NCBI GenBank assembly: GCA_020632715.1
Contig: JACKFA010000005.1
Span: 496,001-560,000, forward strand
DNA length: 64,000 nt
Direction: 5' to 3'
Source: Deltaproteobacteria bacterium
Lineage (GTDB): Bacteria; Myxococcota_A; UBA9042; PHBI01
Of this stretch, positions 18,528 to 27,992 are shown piece by piece. The notes below the pieces were generated by a model. It was not told the DNA's origin, searched no databases, and was given only the letters and a program-made list of their open reading frames with translations. The position numbers and the translations under genes were made by a program. Each line of letters begins with the position of its first letter. Positions within the stretch are counted from its first letter, which is position 1.

Positions 18528-19904
18528 ATGAGCGACCCGGGCTCCCCCGATCCCCTCCTCGGCGCCCTCGTCGCCGACCGCTACCGCGTCGAGGCCCTCC
18601 TCGGCGTCGGCGGCATCGGCCGCGTCTACCGCGCGCTCCACATCGGGCTCAACCGCCCCGTCGCGCTCAAGCTCCTCCACCCGGCGGTCGCCTCGCGCCC
18701 CGACATGGCCGAGCGCTTCCAGCGCGAGGCGCGCGCCGCGAGCCTCCTCGACCACCGCGGCTCCGTCACCGTCCACGACTTCGGCACCTGGGACGGCCGC
18801 CTCTTCATCGCGATGGAGCTCGTTGTCGGCCGCACCCTCGACCGCGTCATCGCGCGCGACCACCCGCTCGAGCCCGACCGCGTCGTCGCCCTCATGACCC
18901 AGCTCTGCGACGTGCTCGCCGCCGCCCACCGCCAGGGGCTCCTGCACCGCGATCTGAAGCCCGAGAACATCATCGTCGCGACCGACCCCGGCGGCCGCGA
19001 CCACATCAAGGTCGTCGACTTCGGCCTCGCCGTCCTCATGCAGGAGGACATGCAGCAGCGCCTCACCCAGGACGGCGCCGTCTCCGGCACCCCCGCCTAC
19101 ATGTCCCCCGAGCAGGCCCTCGCGAAGCCCCTCGACGCCCGCAGCGACCTCTACTCCGTCGGCTGCATCCTCTACGAGGTCCTCACGGGCACCGCCCCCT
19201 TCGAGGCCGCCTCCGCCGTCGAGTGCCTCGCCATGCACCTCTACGACGAGCCGGAGCCGCCCTCCTCCCGCTGCCGCGTCCCCATCGACCGCGCCCTCGA
19301 GACGACCGCCCTCTGGTGCCTCGAGAAGAACCCGCTCAACCGCCCGCAGAGCGCCGACGAGCTCAAGGTCGCGCTCCAGGAGGCGGTCGACCGCCCCTCC
19401 GAGTCCGAGCTCCTCGCCCGCGCCATCGCCCAGACCGCCACGAGCCGCGAGGCCCGCGCCGTCGCCGCCGGCATCGCGCCGACCCGCCCCGCGCCGCGCC
19501 CCGGGCAGGAGGTCGGCGACCTGCGCGTCCTCCTCGTCGAGCCCTATGGCGTCCCGTTCGCCGAGTCCGCCCTCCCCGTCCTGCGCGCGCAGGGCGGCGA
19601 CGTGCTCGTCGTACGGCGCCCCGTGCACGCGGCGCTCGAGCACGTCCCGGCCGCCACCCAGGCGGTCGTGGTCGACATCCGCGACGACGCGCACCGCGCC
19701 CTCGACGCGGTCGGCGCGTGGCTCGCGGCCGGTGGCGCAGGCGCCGCCCCCGTCGTCGTGGTCGGCGCGGACGACGCCATGGACGCGATGACCCGCGCGC
19801 TCAGCGTGGGCGTGGCCGACTACGTCCCCGCCTCGGACCTCACGAAGCTCGCGAAGAAGCTCGCGCGCGCCGTGCGGCGCCACCAGCGCCCGACCCGCGG
19901 CTGA
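18528..19904 (+). CDS. Ser/Thr protein kinase with degenerate receiver-like tail
   Basis: Hanks-type kinase domain at residues 20-290. Visible motifs are the glycine loop GVGGIGRVY (26-34), ATP lysine K48, helix-C glutamate E67, HRDLKPEN with catalytic D142, DFG with D164, and MSPEQ as the APE equivalent. The enzyme should phosphorylate proteins on Ser/Thr in the cytoplasm; no transmembrane helix is visible. Residues about 328-458 resemble a response-regulator receiver: alternating hydrophobic strands, VVVDI with D383 in the phosphoacceptor position, and a VVVVGADD strand followed by GVADYV. The first strand ends VEPY instead of an acidic pair, and the conserved lysine is replaced around PASD, so it is probably a pseudo-receiver used for binding. 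No Shine-Dalgarno is visible. An extended -10-like TGCTAAGTAT ends 7 bases before the ATG, suggesting a leaderless transcript. Confidence 0.9.
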   Translation: MSDPGSPDPLLGALVADRYRVEALLGVGGIGRVYRALHIGLNRPVALKLLHPAVASRPDMAERFQREARAASLLDHRGSVTVHDFGTWDGRLFIAMELVVGRTLDRVIARDHPLEPDRVVALMTQLCDVLAAAHRQGLLHRDLKPENIIVATDPGGRDHIKVVDFGLAVLMQEDMQQRLTQDGAVSGTPAYMSPEQALAKPLDARSDLYSVGCILYEVLTGTAPFEAASAVECLAMHLYDEPEPPSSRCRVPIDRALETTALWCLEKNPLNRPQSADELKVALQEAVDRPSESELLARAIAQTATSREARAVAAGIAPTRPAPRPGQEVGDLRVLLVEPYGVPFAESALPVLRAQGGDVLVVRRPVHAALEHVPAATQAVVVDIRDDAHRALDAVGAWLAAGGAGAAPVVVVGADDAMDAMTRALSVGVADYVPASDLTKLAKKLARAVRRHQRPTRG

Positions 19905-20031
19905 CGCGGCCGCGAGCGGCGCGGCCGCCGGCGGCGCCGGAACCGCGCGCCCCGTGTTGCGCCATCGCCCCCGGCCCCGCAAAATGTCCGCGCGCTCCGC
20001 GCCGTCCCCACCCGCTGACGAGGCCCCGGCC

Positions 20032-23000
20032 ATGTCGAACCCGCGTCTCCTCTCGCTCGCGCTCGCCCTCGCGCTCGCGCCGGCCCTCACCACCACGGCG
20101 TCCGCGCAGCCCCGCTCGCGCCACGCCGACGTGTGGCCCTTCGGCTTCAACTGCCAGCTCGCGTGGGACGCCGACGCCACGAGCGTGACGTTCACGGCGG
20201 GGACGCAGATCCGCACCGACGAGGGCTGCGCCACGTTCTGCGACCCCGAGACCGGCGCGCTGCTCCTCTACTCCGACGGCACGCGGGTCTGGAACGGCCA
20301 GGACACCGAGGTCTTCAGCACGCTGCCGGGCAACTCGTCCTCGCTCCACTCGGGCGTGGTCGTGCCGCGCCCGGGCTCCCCCGGTCACGTCTTCGTCTTC
20401 GGCCACACGGCGGGCGCGTCGTCGGTCGTCAGCTACCACGAGTTCGACCTCACGAACGGCGCGGCCCCCGTCGGCGACACGCTGAGCATCGACGTCGGCG
20501 ACCAGCAGGGCCGCGAGGGCATGCTCGCGATCCCGCACGCGAACGGCGTCGACTACTGGCTCCTCATCTCGGGGGCGAGCGTCATCCACGTGCTCCCCAT
20601 CACGGCGAGCGGCCTCGGCGCCGACGTCACCTACGCCTCGGGCGTGTCGATCTGGAGCAACGGCTGGCACCTCTTCGCCGCCTCGCACCAGGGCGACCGC
20701 GTCGCCATCGCCGGCAACGCCCTCTCCGGGAGCGACAACGGCCCCATCATGTCGTTCGACTTCGACCCGGCGACCGGCGCGCTGTCGAACGGCACGCGCC
20801 TGAACGCCACCTTCAACGTGCACCAGTACTACGGCGGCGTCTTCTCGCCGAGCGGGCGCCGGCTCTACTTCTCGACGCTCGACGAGAGCAACGCGAGCAG
20901 CGGCCCGAGCGCGTTCTACCAGTACGACTACGACAGCGGCGTCTTCACGCAGCTCGACACCCGCGCGCTCCGCTACTCCCACGGCGACGGCCGCCTCGGC
21001 CCGGACGGGAAGATCTACGTCGCGGGCGACAGCTCCGGCGGCGTACACGTCGTCGCCGACCCGGACGCCGCCGGGACCGCCTGCGGCTTCACCTACAACG
21101 CGCTCCTCGCGCCCAACGGCTGCTCGGTGGCGCTCGGCCTGCCGCAGAGCCCGTCGCCGCTCGCGCGCGTGCAGCTCGACCTCGCCGTCGACATCGCGAC
21201 GCCCGCCGGGATCGTGGTCGGCGGCGGCGCGCTCACGGCCAGCGGGGCGGCGCAGGCGCCCGATCAGAGCGCGGTCGCCGTGACGGTCTACGACTACGAG
21301 GGGAGCGAGGTCGCCACGTGCGACGCGCAGGTCGTGAGCGCCGCGTGGACGTGCCCGGACGGGGCGCTGGCCGCGCTGCCGCCGGGGCACTACTTCGCGT
21401 TCGCGACGGTGACCTACGGCGAGGACACGGCCTACGACGAGAGCACGTTCCAGATCGTCGCGTGCACCCCCGGCGAGGCGGCGCCGAACCCGGGGTGCGA
21501 CGCGGCGGCGCCGTACTGCGCGGTCGTCGCCGGCATGGCGAGCTGCATCCCATGCACGGACGACACGATGGGCGACGTCGACACGGGCTGCACGAGCGAC
21601 CTGCCGTCGTGTGATCCGCTCGGCGGCGCCTGCGTCAGCTGCGCCGACGACCCGTCGTGCACGCAGCCGCAGCAGTGTCTGCGCGCTGAGCGCGCGCCGG
21701 AGATCCCCGCCGCCGTCGAGGTCGACCCGTCCTGCGGCGTCATCGGCCCGGAGAGCTTCGACCCGCAGCCGGACCTCGCCATCGAGACCTACGCCTACTG
21801 CGCGGACTACTGCGACCCGGAGCTCGGGCCCGTCTTCGACCTCACCATCGCGGTCGGCAACCACGGCCCCATCGGCGCCGAGGGCGTCGTCGTGTACTCG
21901 ACCGTGCGCGGCGGCGACTTCTCGAACACGGCGGACATCCACTACTTCGACTACATCGAGAGCGGCGCGGTCGCGACGTTCTCGTTCCCGAGCGCGAGCA
22001 TCGCGTGGACCTCGGGCTCGCTCGACTCGGTCGACGTCTTCGTGAGCTACGCGGGCGACTGCAACCCGACGAACGACCGCTTCACGCTCCACTTCGGGCC
22101 GCAGGTCGACGACGTCGACCAGGACCAGGTCCCCGACCTCTGCGACGACTGCATCGCGGCGCCCGAGACCTGCGACGGCGTCGACAACGACTGCGACGAG
22201 GCGACCGACGAGGGCTGCGACGACGACCACGACGGCTTCTGCGACGAGGCGCTCGGCTGCGACGACGCCGAGCCGCTGCTCGCCTGCCCCTTCGGCTGCG
22301 GCGACTGCGACGACGACGACAACACGACCTCGCCGCTCGGGGTCGAGATCTGCAACGGCAAGAACGACGACTGCGACGACCAGACCGACGAGGGGCTGCC
22401 GTCGTTCCCGACGGTCTGCGGGACGGGCGTGTGCGAGCGCGCGGGCACGTCGGCGTGCGTGGACGGGGCGTACCGGGACGACTGCGCGCCGGGCTCGCCA
22501 ACGCGCGAGGTCGACGACCTCTGCAACGGCCTCGACGACGACTGCGACGAGCAGACCGACGAGGAGTACGCGGCGCTCCCGGTGTCGTGCCCCGAGTGCC
22601 TCGCGTCGGCGGGGACGGCGTGTGTGGGCGGGCAGGTGCGCGAGGGGGCCTGCGAGCCCGTCGAGGACGGGGTCATGTGCGACGGCGGGCAGTGCGCGCT
22701 CGCGGCGAGCTGCCTCGGCGGCACGTGCACCGTCACGCGCGCCGTGAGCTGCGACGACGGCGACCCGTGCACGGCCGACACCTGCGACGACGCGCTCGGC
22801 TGCACGTCGGCGCCCGCGGAGCTCGGGACGGCCTGCGAGGACGGGGACCTCTGCACCCACGCCGACCGCTGCGTGAACGGCGCGTGCGTGGGCGTGCCGT
22901 CGACGTGCGGCGCGCCCGGGGAGTGCGAGGGCGAGGGGGCGTGCAACCCGGACACGGGGGTCTGCGACTACCCGTTCGTCGAGGGCTGTGTGATCTGCAG

Positions 23001-24291
23001 CGTGGACACGACGCCGCCGGAGCTCACGTGCCCGCAGGCGGTCGTCGGGGTGCCGTGCGCCGAGGGGGGCGCTGTGGTCGCGCTCGGCGAGCCGTCGGCG
23101 CGCGACGAGTGCAGCGTGGTGCACGTCGTGATGGACGCGCCGGACCGCTTCCCGGAGGGGACGACGCTCGTGACGTTCACGGCGACCGACGGGGCGGACA
23201 ACAACGCGACCTGCACGACGACGGTCGAGGTGGTCGACACGGAGCCGCCGATGATCGGCTGCCCCGAGGAGACGACGGTCGAGGGCGACCCGGGGATCTG
23301 CGGGGCGCTCGTGACGCTGCCGGTCACGGCGGTCGATGGGTGCTCGGGGGCGAACGTGACGATCGTCGGGCCCGGGGAGGGCGCGTTCTACCCGCCAGGG
23401 CCGACGGACGTGCGGGTGACGGCGGTCGACGGGGCCGGCAACCAGGCGCACTGCGACACGGTGGTGAACGTGGTGGGGCTCGACGGGGTGGTGGTCGACT
23501 GCGACGAGACGCTGACGGTCAGCGCGCCGCCGGACTCCTGCGGGTGGCCGGACGCGCTCGAGGCGCAGGTGGTCGACCAGTGCCGGTCGGTGTCGACGAT
23601 CACGAGCGAGTCGGACGGGTTCCCGGTGGGGGACACGGACGTGACGTTCTCGGCGAGCGGCGACGGCGAGGGCGCGGCGGCGACCTGCACGACGAGGCTC
23701 ACGGTGGTCGACGACACGCCGCCGGTCATCGACTGCGGGGTCGGGACGCTGAAGACGCCGCTCCCGACGCTGTTCGCGCCGACGGCGGAGGACGCGTGCG
23801 GGGCGACGCTGGTGGTGGAGAGCACGACGTGCGGGCGCACGGTGGACGGCGCGCGGAGCGAGGTGAGCGAGCGCTGCGTCGTGAGCGTGGAGAACGGGAC
23901 GGCGGTGGTCGTGAGCGACGCGCCGGCCTCTCTCGGGGGCGTCGTGGACGTGACCTACGTCGTGACGGCGACGGATCCGAGCGGCAACGAGGCGACGGCG
24001 ACGTGCGTCGCGACGGTCGACCCGGAGACGCTCGACCACGACCACGACGGGATCCCCGACAACGCCGACAACTGCCCGGACGACGCCAACAGCGACCAGG
24101 CGGACATCGACCAGGACGGCGTCGGCGACGTGTGCGACCCCGATCCCTACGAGGCGGTCGTGGCGCAGGGCGGCGGCGGCTGTCAGGGCGGCGGGGGCGG
24201 CGGCGCGCTCGCGCTCGTGGCGGCCGCGCTCCTCGCGCTCGCGGGGGCGACGCGGCGGCGGCGCGAGGTGGCCGCGCGGCGGCGGCGGTAG
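20032..24291 (+). CDS. Secreted MopE-like/HYR/TSP3 protein with MYXO-CTERM-like tail
   Basis: Secreted or cell-surface protein of 1,419 residues. I chose the ATG at 20032 because it gives a clean signal peptide (about 1-26, ending ASA|Q); an ATG at 19984 is in frame but would put 16 polar residues before it. The N-terminal part looks like a beta-propeller of the EGCATFCD...LLLYSDGTRVWN type common in secreted proteins. Then come three MopE-like metal-binding motifs (CDGVDNDCDEATDEGC, CNGKNDDCDDQTDEG, CNGLDDDCDEQTDEE), cysteine-rich segments, about four HYR-like domains (TPPELTCP, EPPMIGCP, TPPVIDCG), and a thrombospondin type-3 calcium-binding stretch (DHDHDGIPDNADNCPDD). The end is a glycine/cysteine patch, a hydrophobic helix and an arginine cluster, which is the MYXO-CTERM sorting layout. 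Calcium or copper binding is inferred from the motifs. Confidence 0.88.
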   Translation: MSNPRLLSLALALALAPALTTTASAQPRSRHADVWPFGFNCQLAWDADATSVTFTAGTQIRTDEGCATFCDPETGALLLYSDGTRVWNGQDTEVFSTLPGNSSSLHSGVVVPRPGSPGHVFVFGHTAGASSVVSYHEFDLTNGAAPVGDTLSIDVGDQQGREGMLAIPHANGVDYWLLISGASVIHVLPITASGLGADVTYASGVSIWSNGWHLFAASHQGDRVAIAGNALSGSDNGPIMSFDFDPATGALSNGTRLNATFNVHQYYGGVFSPSGRRLYFSTLDESNASSGPSAFYQYDYDSGVFTQLDTRALRYSHGDGRLGPDGKIYVAGDSSGGVHVVADPDAAGTACGFTYNALLAPNGCSVALGLPQSPSPLARVQLDLAVDIATPAGIVVGGGALTASGAAQAPDQSAVAVTVYDYEGSEVATCDAQVVSAAWTCPDGALAALPPGHYFAFATVTYGEDTAYDESTFQIVACTPGEAAPNPGCDAAAPYCAVVAGMASCIPCTDDTMGDVDTGCTSDLPSCDPLGGACVSCADDPSCTQPQQCLRAERAPEIPAAVEVDPSCGVIGPESFDPQPDLAIETYAYCADYCDPELGPVFDLTIAVGNHGPIGAEGVVVYSTVRGGDFSNTADIHYFDYIESGAVATFSFPSASIAWTSGSLDSVDVFVSYAGDCNPTNDRFTLHFGPQVDDVDQDQVPDLCDDCIAAPETCDGVDNDCDEATDEGCDDDHDGFCDEALGCDDAEPLLACPFGCGDCDDDDNTTSPLGVEICNGKNDDCDDQTDEGLPSFPTVCGTGVCERAGTSACVDGAYRDDCAPGSPTREVDDLCNGLDDDCDEQTDEEYAALPVSCPECLASAGTACVGGQVREGACEPVEDGVMCDGGQCALAASCLGGTCTVTRAVSCDDGDPCTADTCDDALGCTSAPAELGTACEDGDLCTHADRCVNGACVGVPSTCGAPGECEGEGACNPDTGVCDYPFVEGCVICSVDTTPPELTCPQAVVGVPCAEGGAVVALGEPSARDECSVVHVVMDAPDRFPEGTTLVTFTATDGADNNATCTTTVEVVDTEPPMIGCPEETTVEGDPGICGALVTLPVTAVDGCSGANVTIVGPGEGAFYPPGPTDVRVTAVDGAGNQAHCDTVVNVVGLDGVVVDCDETLTVSAPPDSCGWPDALEAQVVDQCRSVSTITSESDGFPVGDTDVTFSASGDGEGAAATCTTRLTVVDDTPPVIDCGVGTLKTPLPTLFAPTAEDACGATLVVESTTCGRTVDGARSEVSERCVVSVENGTAVVVSDAPASLGGVVDVTYVVTATDPSGNEATATCVATVDPETLDHDHDGIPDNADNCPDDANSDQADIDQDGVGDVCDPDPYEAVVAQGGGGCQGGGGGGALALVAAALLALAGATRRRREVAARRRR

Positions 24292-24300
24292 GCTCGGCCC

Positions 24301-24906
24301 ATGGTCCTCCGCTCCGACCTCACGCTCCCGCCCGACTGCACGGGCGACGAGATCGTCGTCCTCGGCGGTGTGACGTGGGCGGACTACGCGCGCCTCCTCG
24401 CGGAGCGCGGCGAGAGCTCGCGGCCGTGCATCGCCTATCTGGAAGGGACGCTGGAGCTCCGGTCGCCGTCGCGCGGTCACGAGAACCTCGAGGTCGTGAT
24501 CGGTCGCCTCGTCGAGACGTGGTGCCTCCATCGTGGTGTCGAGTTTCGTTCGCTGGGGCACTGGACGCTCGAGGACGAGGCGGTCGCGCGCGGGGTCGAG
24601 CCGGACGGCTGCTACATCATCGGTGTGGAGGACCGCCATCGCCCCCACCTCGCCATCGAGGTCGAGTGGACGCGCGGGGGCCTCGACAAGCTCGAGATCT
24701 ACCGCCTCCTCGACGTCCCCGAGGTCTGGCGGTGGCGCGGCGGCCGAGTCCGGGTCTACGTCCTGCGCGGCGACGCCTATCAGGAGGCCCCGCGGAGCGA
24801 GGTGCTGCCGGGTATCGACCTCGCGCACCTGACGACCTTCCTCGACCGCCCGCTCACGAGCCAGGCCATCCGCGAGTATGGCGACGCGCTCCGCGCGCAG
24901 GGCTGA
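24301..24906 (+). CDS. Uma2-family (DUF820) putative endonuclease
   Basis: Protein of 201 residues matching the Uma2/DUF820 family, which has a PD-(D/E)XK nuclease-like fold. Visible are EGTLELRSPS, EPDGCY (about 101-106) and HLAIEVEWTRGGLDKLEIYRLLDVPEVW (quoted in parts: HLAIEVEW, GLDKLEIY, VPEVW), the usual core of acidic residues and lysine. Length is normal for the family. The in vivo role of Uma2 proteins is unclear; they are often present in many copies per genome. The ATG lies 9 bases after the upstream stop with no Shine-Dalgarno. The TAG stop itself sits in a -10-like TAGGCT (24289-24294) exactly 6 bases before the ATG, so a leaderless transcript is possible. Confidence 0.88.
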   Translation: MVLRSDLTLPPDCTGDEIVVLGGVTWADYARLLAERGESSRPCIAYLEGTLELRSPSRGHENLEVVIGRLVETWCLHRGVEFRSLGHWTLEDEAVARGVEPDGCYIIGVEDRHRPHLAIEVEWTRGGLDKLEIYRLLDVPEVWRWRGGRVRVYVLRGDAYQEAPRSEVLPGIDLAHLTTFLDRPLTSQAIREYGDALRAQG

Positions 24907-24961
24907 CGCCCGCCTCCGGAGCTGCCGCGCGCGCGTCGGTTAAAAACCTCGTGACCCCCGG

Positions 24962-24992
24962 TTGACCTTCCAGCGACTGGAAGCATTAGGGT
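24962..24992 (+). promoter_or_regulatory. CueR/MerR-type promoter of copA
   Basis: The -35 is TTGACC (24962-24967) and the -10 is TAGGGT (24987-24992), separated by 19 bases, the over-long spacer characteristic of MerR-family-activated promoters. The spacer region carries a perfect 7-3-7 dyad, CTTCCAG-CGA-CTGGAAG (24967-24983), very close to the known CueR operator. It lies 45 bases before the copA start. The CueR-like gene in the same operon is the obvious activator, so the system is probably self-regulating. Confidence 0.92.
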
Positions 24993-25037
24993 TCCTCCCG
25001 GACGCGCCGTGAAGCCCCGGCGCGCCGGGAGAAGCCT

Positions 25038-27347
25038 GTGAGCACGGCCGTCGCCGAACGTCGAGACCCCGTCCAGCCAGCCCCCGCCGTCGTCATCGAC
25101 CCGGTGGAGCTCGACATCGACGGGATGACCTGCGCGAGCTGCGTCGCGCGCCTCGAGAAGGCCCTCGGTCGCCTCGAGGGCGTCGACCGGGCGCAGGTGA
25201 ACCTCGTCACCGAGCGCGCGAGCGTCTCCGTGCGGCGCGGGCTCGTCACCGCCGCGGACCTCGTCGCCGCCGTCGAGCGCGCCGGCTTCGAGGCGCGCGA
25301 GGTCGCGCCCGCCGCGTCGCCCGCCGACTCGACCGCGGAGAGCGAGGCCCGCGCGGCCTCCGCGCGCTGGGACCGCCTCATCCTCTGGATGGCCGTGCTC
25401 CTCACGGTGCCGCTCGTCCTCCCGATGGCGCTCGCCCCGCTCGGGGTCGACGCGATGCTCCCGTGGTGGGCCCAGCTCGCCCTCGCCCTCCCCGTGCAGG
25501 TCGTCGCCGGCGCCCGCTTCTACCGCGGCGCGTGGGCCGCCCTCCGCGAGCGCACCGGCAACATGGACCTCCTCGTCGCCATCGGCACCACCGCCGCCTT
25601 CGGCCTCTCCCTCGAGGTCATCCTCGCCGGCCACGGCGCGCACCGGCACCTCTGGTTCGAGGCGTCGGCGTCGGTCGTGACCCTCGTACTCCTCGGGAAG
25701 CACCTCGAGGCGCGCGCCAAGCGCAAGACCACCGACGCCCTCCGCGCCCTCATGGCGCTCCGGCCGACGACCGCGCGCGTGCTGGTCGACGGCCGCGAGC
25801 ACGAGCGCGCCATCAGCGACGTGCGGGCCGGCGACGTCGTCGTGGTGCGCCCCGGCGAGCGCCTGCCCGTCGATGGCGTCGTCACCGACGGCGTGAGCGC
25901 GGTCGACGAGTCGCTCGTCACGGGCGAGAGCCTGCCGGTCGCGAAGGAGGCCGGCGACCGCGTCACGGGCGGCGCCATCAACGGCGAGGGCGTCCTCCGC
26001 GTGCGCGCGACCCACGTCGGCGAGAGCTCGCTCCTCGCGCGGATGGTCGCGCTCGTCGAGGGCGCGCAGGCGACTAAGCCGCCCGTGCAGCGCCTCGTCG
26101 ACAAGGTCGCGGCGGTCTTCGTGCCGGTCGTGGTGGCGCTCGCGTTCTTCACGCTCGCGGGCTGGTACATCGCGGGCGCGGACGCCGACGAGGCCCTCAT
26201 CCACGCCGTCTCCGTGCTGGTCATCGCCTGCCCGTGCGCCCTCGGGCTCGCGACGCCCGCGGCGCTCATGGTCGGCACGGGCGCCGCCGCGCGCGCCGGG
26301 ATCCTCATCCGCGACGCCGAGGCCCTCGAGCGCGCCCACAGCGTCACGACCGTCGTCTTCGACAAGACCGGCACCCTCACCGAGGGGCGCCCCGAGGTCG
26401 AGGCGGTCGTCCCCGCCGGCGACCTCGGCGAGAGCGCGCTCCTCGCCCTCGTGGCCGCCGCGCAGACCGGCAGCGAGCACCCCCTCGGGAAGGCGATGGT
26501 CCGCGAGGCCGAGGCGCGCGGGGTCGCGCTCGCGCCGGCGGCGGCGTTCCGGGCGCTGCCCGGGCGGGGCGTCGAGGCGACGGTCGACGGGCGGCGCGTG
26601 CACGTCGGGAGCCGGCGGGCGATGGGCGAGCTCGGCGTCGGGCTCGCGGCGCTCGAGGGGCGCGCGGCGGGGCTCGAGGGCGAGGGGCTGACGGTCGCCT
26701 GGGTGGCGGTCGACGCGGGGCTCGGGCCGGTGCTCGCGGGGCTCGTCGGGGTGGGCGACCGGCCGCGCGAGTCGGCGCGCGAGGCGCTCGCGGCGCTCTC
26801 GGCGCGGGGCGTGCGGACCCTGATGCTGACGGGCGACAACGCGCGGACGGCGCGGGCGGTGGGCGATCGCGTCGGCGTGACCGAGGTGATCGCCGAGGTG
26901 CTCCCCGAGGACAAGGCGGCGCACGTGGCGCGGCTCCGGCGCGAGGGCGCCGTGGTGGCGATGGTCGGCGACGGCGTGAACGACGCGCCGGCGCTCGCGG
27001 CGGCGGACGTCGGGATCGCGATGGCGACCGGCAGCGACGTCGCGATGGAGGCGGCGGGGGTGACGCTCGTGCGCGCGGAGCCGACGCTCGTCGCGGCGGC
27101 GCTCGACGTGTCGCGGGCGACGGTCTGGAAGATCCGCCAGAACCTGTTCTGGGCGTTCATCTACAACGTCATCGGGATCCCGCTCGCGATGGCGGGCGTC
27201 CTGAGCCCGGTCGTCGCGGGCGCGGCGATGGCGGCGTCGAGCGTGTCGGTGGTGACGAACGCGCTGCTCCTCCGCCGCTGGCGGGCGACGCGGCGCGCGG
27301 CGGCGCCCGCGGCGACGCTCGCGACGGCGCGCGAGGCGCACGCGTGA
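25038..27347 (+). CDS. copA: Copper-translocating P1B-type ATPase
   Basis: Pumps Cu(I) (or Ag(I)) out of the cytoplasm using ATP. The 769 residues contain one heavy-metal-associated domain with MTCASC (C32, C35), a predicted eight-helix membrane core, the CPC ion-binding motif (C398-P-C400) in helix 6, the phosphorylated aspartate in DKTGTLTEG (D442), and GDGVNDAP (from G644). The start is GTG 25038 behind GGGAGAA. It is first in a tight operon: its TGA overlaps the GTG of the MerR regulator, followed by a small HMA protein. Expression should be copper-induced through the CueR-type promoter 45 bases upstream. CPC together with a CueR having monovalent-metal features points to Cu(I)/Ag(I) rather than zinc or cadmium. 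Confidence 0.95.
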   Translation: MSTAVAERRDPVQPAPAVVIDPVELDIDGMTCASCVARLEKALGRLEGVDRAQVNLVTERASVSVRRGLVTAADLVAAVERAGFEAREVAPAASPADSTAESEARAASARWDRLILWMAVLLTVPLVLPMALAPLGVDAMLPWWAQLALALPVQVVAGARFYRGAWAALRERTGNMDLLVAIGTTAAFGLSLEVILAGHGAHRHLWFEASASVVTLVLLGKHLEARAKRKTTDALRALMALRPTTARVLVDGREHERAISDVRAGDVVVVRPGERLPVDGVVTDGVSAVDESLVTGESLPVAKEAGDRVTGGAINGEGVLRVRATHVGESSLLARMVALVEGAQATKPPVQRLVDKVAAVFVPVVVALAFFTLAGWYIAGADADEALIHAVSVLVIACPCALGLATPAALMVGTGAAARAGILIRDAEALERAHSVTTVVFDKTGTLTEGRPEVEAVVPAGDLGESALLALVAAAQTGSEHPLGKAMVREAEARGVALAPAAAFRALPGRGVEATVDGRRVHVGSRRAMGELGVGLAALEGRAAGLEGEGLTVAWVAVDAGLGPVLAGLVGVGDRPRESAREALAALSARGVRTLMLTGDNARTARAVGDRVGVTEVIAEVLPEDKAAHVARLRREGAVVAMVGDGVNDAPALAAADVGIAMATGSDVAMEAAGVTLVRAEPTLVAAALDVSRATVWKIRQNLFWAFIYNVIGIPLAMAGVLSPVVAGAAMAASSVSVVTNALLLRRWRATRRAAAPAATLATAREAHA

Positions 27348-27775
27348 GCGCCGCGCTCAGCATCGGCGAGGTGGCCGAGGAGACGGGGGTCCCGGCGAAG
27401 ACCATCCGCTACTACGAGCAGATCGGCCTCCTCCCGGAGCCGGCGCGCGCGGACAACGGCTACCGCGTCTACGGCGCGCGCGCGGTCGACGAGCTGCGCT
27501 TCATCAAGCGGGGGCGCGGCCTCGGCTTCAGCATCGCCGACGTCGAGGCGCTCCTCGGCCTCTGGCGCGACAAGCACCGGGCGAGCGGCGACGTGCGCGC
27601 GCTCGCCGAGCGACACATCCGCGAGATCGACGAGAAGCTCGCCGAGCTCGAGACGATGCGCGCCGTCCTCGCCGACCTCGTGGCGCGGTGCCACGGCGAC
27701 GAGCGGCCGGACTGCCCGATCCTCGAGTCCCTGTCCAGTGAGGCCCCCGATGACTGCTGCCACCACGACCCCTGA
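27344..27775 (+). CDS. cueR: CueR-like MerR-family copper-responsive activator
   Basis: MerR-family activator of 143 residues. The N-terminal winged helix reads SIGEVAEETGVPAKTIRYYE, with a recognition segment NGYRVY. The metal loop is C116-x7-C124 (CHGDERPDC), the spacing of the Cu(I) site in E. coli CueR. A serine (S81) lies where CueR has its S77, the mark of monovalent-metal sensors, and the tail DDCCHH resembles the E. coli CueR tail. The start is GTG 27344, overlapping the copA stop (GTGA), so translation is coupled. It should sense cytoplasmic Cu(I)/Ag(I) and activate the 19-bp-spacer promoter at 24962. The family normally sits apart from copA; being inside the operon implies positive autoregulation. 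Confidence 0.93.
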   Translation: MSAALSIGEVAEETGVPAKTIRYYEQIGLLPEPARADNGYRVYGARAVDELRFIKRGRGLGFSIADVEALLGLWRDKHRASGDVRALAERHIREIDEKLAELETMRAVLADLVARCHGDERPDCPILESLSSEAPDDCCHHDP

Positions 27776-27968
27776 GACCGTGACCTACCACGTGACCGGC
27801 ATGACCTGCGGCGGGTGCGTCCGCTCGGTGTCGAACGCCATCACGCGCGCCCTCCCCGGGACGACCGTCGCGGTCGAGCTCGCGACGGGCGAGGTGCGGG
27901 TGACCGGCCCGCAGACGGCCGAGGCCGTCGCCCAGGCCGTCGACGACGCCGGCTTCGGCATGGCCTGA
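27750..27968 (+). CDS. copZ: CopZ-like heavy-metal-associated domain protein
   Basis: Small cytoplasmic metallochaperone-type protein, 72 residues, a single HMA domain (VTYHVTGMTCGGCVRSV) with the MTCGGC Cu(I)-binding motif and the expected beta-alpha-beta pattern. It probably delivers Cu(I) to CopA and may quench CueR. I chose ATG 27750 because GTGAGG lies just upstream; an in-frame GTG at 27738 would add four residues. It overlaps the end of cueR by 26 bases, so copA-cueR-copZ is one translationally linked operon. Confidence 0.88.
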   Translation: MTAATTTPETVTYHVTGMTCGGCVRSVSNAITRALPGTTVAVELATGEVRVTGPQTAEAVAQAVDDAGFGMA

Positions 27969-27992
27969 GGGCGGGCGGGCACCCCCGAACGG

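Noticed and set aside
19840..24828. A long minus-strand open frame opposite the MopE-like gene
   Set aside because: Shadow composition; the plus strand shows metal-binding motifs, HYR domains and a sorting tail.
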